From NCBI GenBank assembly GCA_020348625.1, contig CP070752.1, positions 1,118,121-1,125,806 of the forward strand: a stretch of 7,686 nucleotides of DNA. Direction: 5' to 3'. The stretch's first letter is position 1. Each line of letters starts with the position of its first letter. Of this stretch, positions 5,904 to 7,686 are shown piece after piece. A model generated the notes under the pieces. That model worked only from the letters and a program-made list of their open reading frames with translations. It did not search any database and was not told the origin of the DNA. The position numbers were made by a program, and so were the translations under genes. Origin of the DNA: Deltaproteobacteria bacterium. Its GTDB lineage: Bacteria > Desulfobacterota > DSM-4660 > Desulfatiglandales > B25-G16.

Positions 5904-6595
5904 GATTACTCTTTAACAAGGGCAACGCGTTTTGAGCATTACCTGACATTTTAGTTCATTCTACAGCAGCTTACGGAAAGGGGTTATTCGAATACTGGCT
6001 CCCCTGTACTCTGGGAGTATATCGCAAACATTTCCAAAGGGCTAGAAAATTGGATATTCATGTACTTAAGGAGCGTTTCTGCCGAGGCGTTTCGTGGCAA
6101 AAGCATGCAAAGCTGAATGCTCTGAGATGAGGTTTTAGGTGTTGTTCCCTATGTGAAGGGGGAAAGCACGAATAGAGTTGGACTTCCCCTATAGATAAAT
6201 AGGGTTTATTCTTGTTTTTGAGTGAATTGCCTGATTGAAAAACCCTCCTTTCTCAATTAATAAAGCTAACAAAACCGCTAAAGGTTCGAAAAAAGTGGAA
6301 TTAGGGATTCAAAACCGCTCTTGAGAGTTATTATTGGATCGACTTCGTAGCAATTGTGATTGCGAAACTTTAGAATGTGGCGAACTAATAGGAGGCAAAA
6401 AGAGGAAATTGAGCGGATGTTGACAGTGGATCAAGAGCGGTTTGAATCCTTTCGAGAAATCCCTATTACCTCCGACTCGGTCTCCTTCCACTCTCTCTGC
6501 CTACCGATTACTTGAGACCCATACACTGTTTCATGCTCCCAGTATAGGCCAGAAAAGGGTGAAAATCAATCTTCCGAAAAGCAGTAACGGGTGAA
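5904..6595. other. intergenic region of about 690 bases with a long inverted repeat
   Basis: No normal gene is supported. The left part must contain the promoter of the DUF3786 gene, though I cannot fix it. A 6-bp palindrome, CCCTAT/ATAGGG, lies at 6187-6204. The centre holds the inverted repeat at 6303-6450. A plus-strand frame from ATG 6375 to TGA 6515 (46 codons, with GGAGG inside its first codons and hydrophilic sequence such as EERMLTV-like stretches) overlaps the right arm of the repeat. It could be a coding remnant but is too short to support. A 60-codon minus-strand frame with a GTG start (6309-6491) is likewise not supported. Confidence 0.6.
6303..6450. repeat. 148-base element bounded by near-perfect 20-bp inverted repeats
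   Basis: The left arm (6303-6324) and the reverse complement of the right arm (6431-6450) are the same sequence apart from two single-base gaps. The shared core is ACCGCTCTTGA preceded by GGATTC and a short A-run. The arms enclose 106 bases that contain a second hairpin at about 6343-6369, formed by GCAAT and ATTGC with TTC/GAA extending past a small bulge. There is no transposase inside. The layout suits a small non-autonomous element (MITE-like) or a structured RNA. No copy of the arms is seen elsewhere in the window beyond short AGCGGTTTT matches near 1191 and 6271. Confidence 0.6.
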
Positions 6596-7411
6596 CTACT
6601 TCAGGTGAAAGGTAATAGTGAGGAAATGGGTCTTTCTATAAATCTTTGCGTCTACAGCCTGCTCGCTCTTTATAAGGACATCCTTTAGGATCATCACATC
6701 ATCAACAGCCTGTCCCCCCACCTCAACAATGATATCTCCTCGTTCAATTCCATCCTGTTCTGCCTGGCTTCCCTTCCGAACATCTGAGACCAGCACCCCA
6801 CTCGTCGACTTAAACGAAAAGGCCTTGGCAAGCTCTTGCGTGAGGTTTTGAAGGCTGAGGCCGTATAGCTCCTCTATGCCTTGCTGTTCCCCGAGGGGGA
6901 TTGCCATTTCTGCGAACAGGGAATTCGACACAAAGATGGGGGCCTTGAACTTAAGGGCCATGACAATGGAGTCACTCGGCCTGGCGTCAATCTCCAGGAA
7001 AACGTCCGCCTTTTGGAGTACAATCGTGGCATAGTAGATATTTCCCTCCACACGTGGAATGACGATGTGGTGGACCTTGCCACTGACCTTCTGAATAATA
7101 CTCTCAAGCAGGTCGTGCGTTTGGGGTCTTATGGGTTTTATGCCCTGCAGTTCCCTATAGATGGCACTGGCCTCAAAAGAACTTATCCAAATGAGCAGTC
7201 CACGCTCCTCAGAGGAGTCGGTGAGGATGACCACCGGCCGTTCGCTTGTCGGGTCCACAATGAGGCGGTGCACCTTTACCTCCAAGAGTCCCCTTTGCTC
7301 CAGGTCTCCAGCTGGACTAACGGCTTGCGCGGCTTGTCCGCACGCCCAGGTGAAGACTGCCATAAAAAGCCCAACAGCGGCCAAGAATTGCATGCTTTTA
7401 CCATGCTTCAT
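6596..7411 (-). CDS. exported bifunctional nuclease (BFN/DUF151) domain fused to a PDZ domain
   Basis: The protein has 271 residues. The N-terminus has two basic residues, a hydrophobic stretch (about 8-23) and AAQA followed by VS at 27-32, a good signal-peptidase I site. TWAC at 21-24 is a poor lipobox, so a secreted or periplasmic protein is more likely than a lipoprotein. The BFN domain spans about 41-172, with LLEVKVHRLIVDP (42-54), PVVILTD (59-65), RVEGNIYYATIVL (120-132) and the family core DARPSDSIVMALK (142-154). A DegP/DegQ-like PDZ domain follows at about 186-270, with LSLQNLTQELAKAF (185-198), GVLVSDVRKGSQA (205-217) and GIERGDIIVEVGGQ (221-234). BFN-family members have reported RNase and DNase activity, but here the domain would act outside the cytoplasm. 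The start ATG has a weak ribosome-binding site (GAGCG); M7 is an alternative that would weaken the basic N-region. The gene is monocistronic in view. Confidence 0.88.
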   Translation of the reverse strand: MKHGKSMQFLAAVGLFMAVFTWACGQAAQAVSPAGDLEQRGLLEVKVHRLIVDPTSERPVVILTDSSEERGLLIWISSFEASAIYRELQGIKPIRPQTHDLLESIIQKVSGKVHHIVIPRVEGNIYYATIVLQKADVFLEIDARPSDSIVMALKFKAPIFVSNSLFAEMAIPLGEQQGIEELYGLSLQNLTQELAKAFSFKSTSGVLVSDVRKGSQAEQDGIERGDIIVEVGGQAVDDVMILKDVLIKSEQAVDAKIYRKTHFLTITFHLK

Positions 7412-7564
7412 AATGATCGCTCATAGAACTATGATTAAAGCCATAAAGGCGCTCACGAAGGAGAGGCCGACTTCCGTATGCGAGCGCACATGCGGAGAGC
7501 TTTGCATAACGCCTAATCTTTGAAGACAATGGGCTTTTCCTCAGTTCCGAGGCTCCCGGGTTGG
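7412..7564. other. upstream leader region of the BFN-PDZ gene
   Basis: No gene is seen. The region contains the hairpin at 7449-7487. I cannot place a convincing -35/-10 pair for the minus strand, although AT-rich sequence lies at about 7420-7447. Confidence 0.5.
7449..7487. repeat. interrupted 12-bp hairpin in the BFN-PDZ leader
   Basis: GCGCTCACGAAG (7449-7460) pairs with CTT, CGT and GAGCGC (7471-7487) with a one-base and a four-base bulge on the right side and a ten-base loop. It lies 38 bases upstream of the start codon on the minus strand, so it could shape the 5' leader. No U-tract follows. Confidence 0.4.
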
Positions 7565-7663
7565 TCTTTCCAGCAACTTATCCATGGGGGAGTTCTGCCC
7601 CCTCCGCATTCCCTTCGACAGGCTCAGGGCTGCGGTTTCCCCCACTGATAAGTTGCGAAAAGA
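7565..7663. repeat. nested palindromic element of about 100 bases with a TTCGACAGGCTCAGG core
   Basis: The outer arms GCAACTTATC (7573-7582) and GATAAGTTGC (7647-7656) are perfect reverse complements. They extend inward through GGGGGA (7586-7591) against TCCCCC (7638-7643), and outward through TCTTT (7565-7569) against AAAGA/AAAAGA (7658-7663). An inner hairpin pairs CCGCA (7604-7608) and CCCT (7611-7614) with AGGG (7626-7629) and TGCGG (7631-7635). The inner core CCCTTCGACAGGCTCAGGG (7611-7629) is a motif I recall as a common intergenic repeat in many environmental bacterial genomes. No coding sequence is evident. The element lies upstream of the BFN-PDZ gene near the window edge. Confidence 0.65.
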
Positions 7664-7686
7664 CAGCACCCTTCCGCCAGTCACTG

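Noticed and set aside
6425..6460. Sequence resembling a tRNA T-loop (GGTTTGAATCC)
   Set aside because: No matching acceptor, D-arm or anticodon arm can be drawn around it; the similarity comes from the inverted-repeat arm.
6375..6515. 46-codon plus-strand frame starting MWRTNRRQKEEIERM
   Set aside because: The hydrophilic start looks protein-like, but the frame is short, has only a distant purine-rich site upstream and overlaps the right arm of the inverted repeat. A coding remnant is possible but not supportable.
6881..7426. 181-codon plus-strand frame antisense to the BFN-PDZ gene
   Set aside because: It is a long shadow of the BFN-PDZ gene; the minus-strand product has two recognisable domains and a signal peptide, and this one has none.

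Overview
The window looks like bacterial chromosome with a mid-range base composition. It contains no rRNA, tRNA, CRISPR array, transposase, phage gene or plasmid function that I can recognise. The gene set (a DUF3786 protein, an exported bifunctional-nuclease/PDZ protein, a sulfatase-modifying-factor-fold protein, a GT4 glycosyltransferase of the mannosylglucosylglycerate-synthase type) would fit a free-living, probably anaerobic bacterium of the Desulfobacterota (former Deltaproteobacteria) or a related lineage. That placement is inference from family distribution as I remember it; there is no marker gene here to prove it.

Layout from left to right: a DUF429 RNase H-fold protein on the minus strand that runs off the left edge (1-811); a 486-base gap with a perfect 9-bp hairpin and a ten-codon mini-ORF; a GT4 glycosyltransferase on the plus strand (1298-2572), which is the only plus-strand gene. 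Then a minus-strand series begins: exodeoxyribonuclease III (2679-3452), a gap of about 300 bases with a hairpin, an FGE-sulfatase-fold protein (3751-4506) behind a good sigma70-type promoter and a 17-codon leader ORF, a small three-helix membrane protein (4816-5229) and a DUF3786 protein (5271-5903) that probably share a transcript. A gap of about 690 bases carries a long inverted repeat. The last gene is an exported BFN-PDZ fusion (6596-7411). The right end (7565-7663) is a nested palindrome that looks like a dispersed repeat.

The genes do not form one obvious pathway. Two are nucleic-acid enzymes by family (ExoIII, DUF429) and one belongs to the bifunctional nuclease family but is exported. 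The glycosyltransferase may make an organic-solute glycoside. The other three have no assigned role. The most distinctive signals are the export of a BFN domain fused to a PDZ domain, an FGE-fold protein without the catalytic cysteine pair behind an apparent leader-peptide ORF, an SD-led mini-ORF overlapping the start region of the glycosyltransferase, and two structured intergenic repeats. I see no convincing large undescribed multi-gene system.
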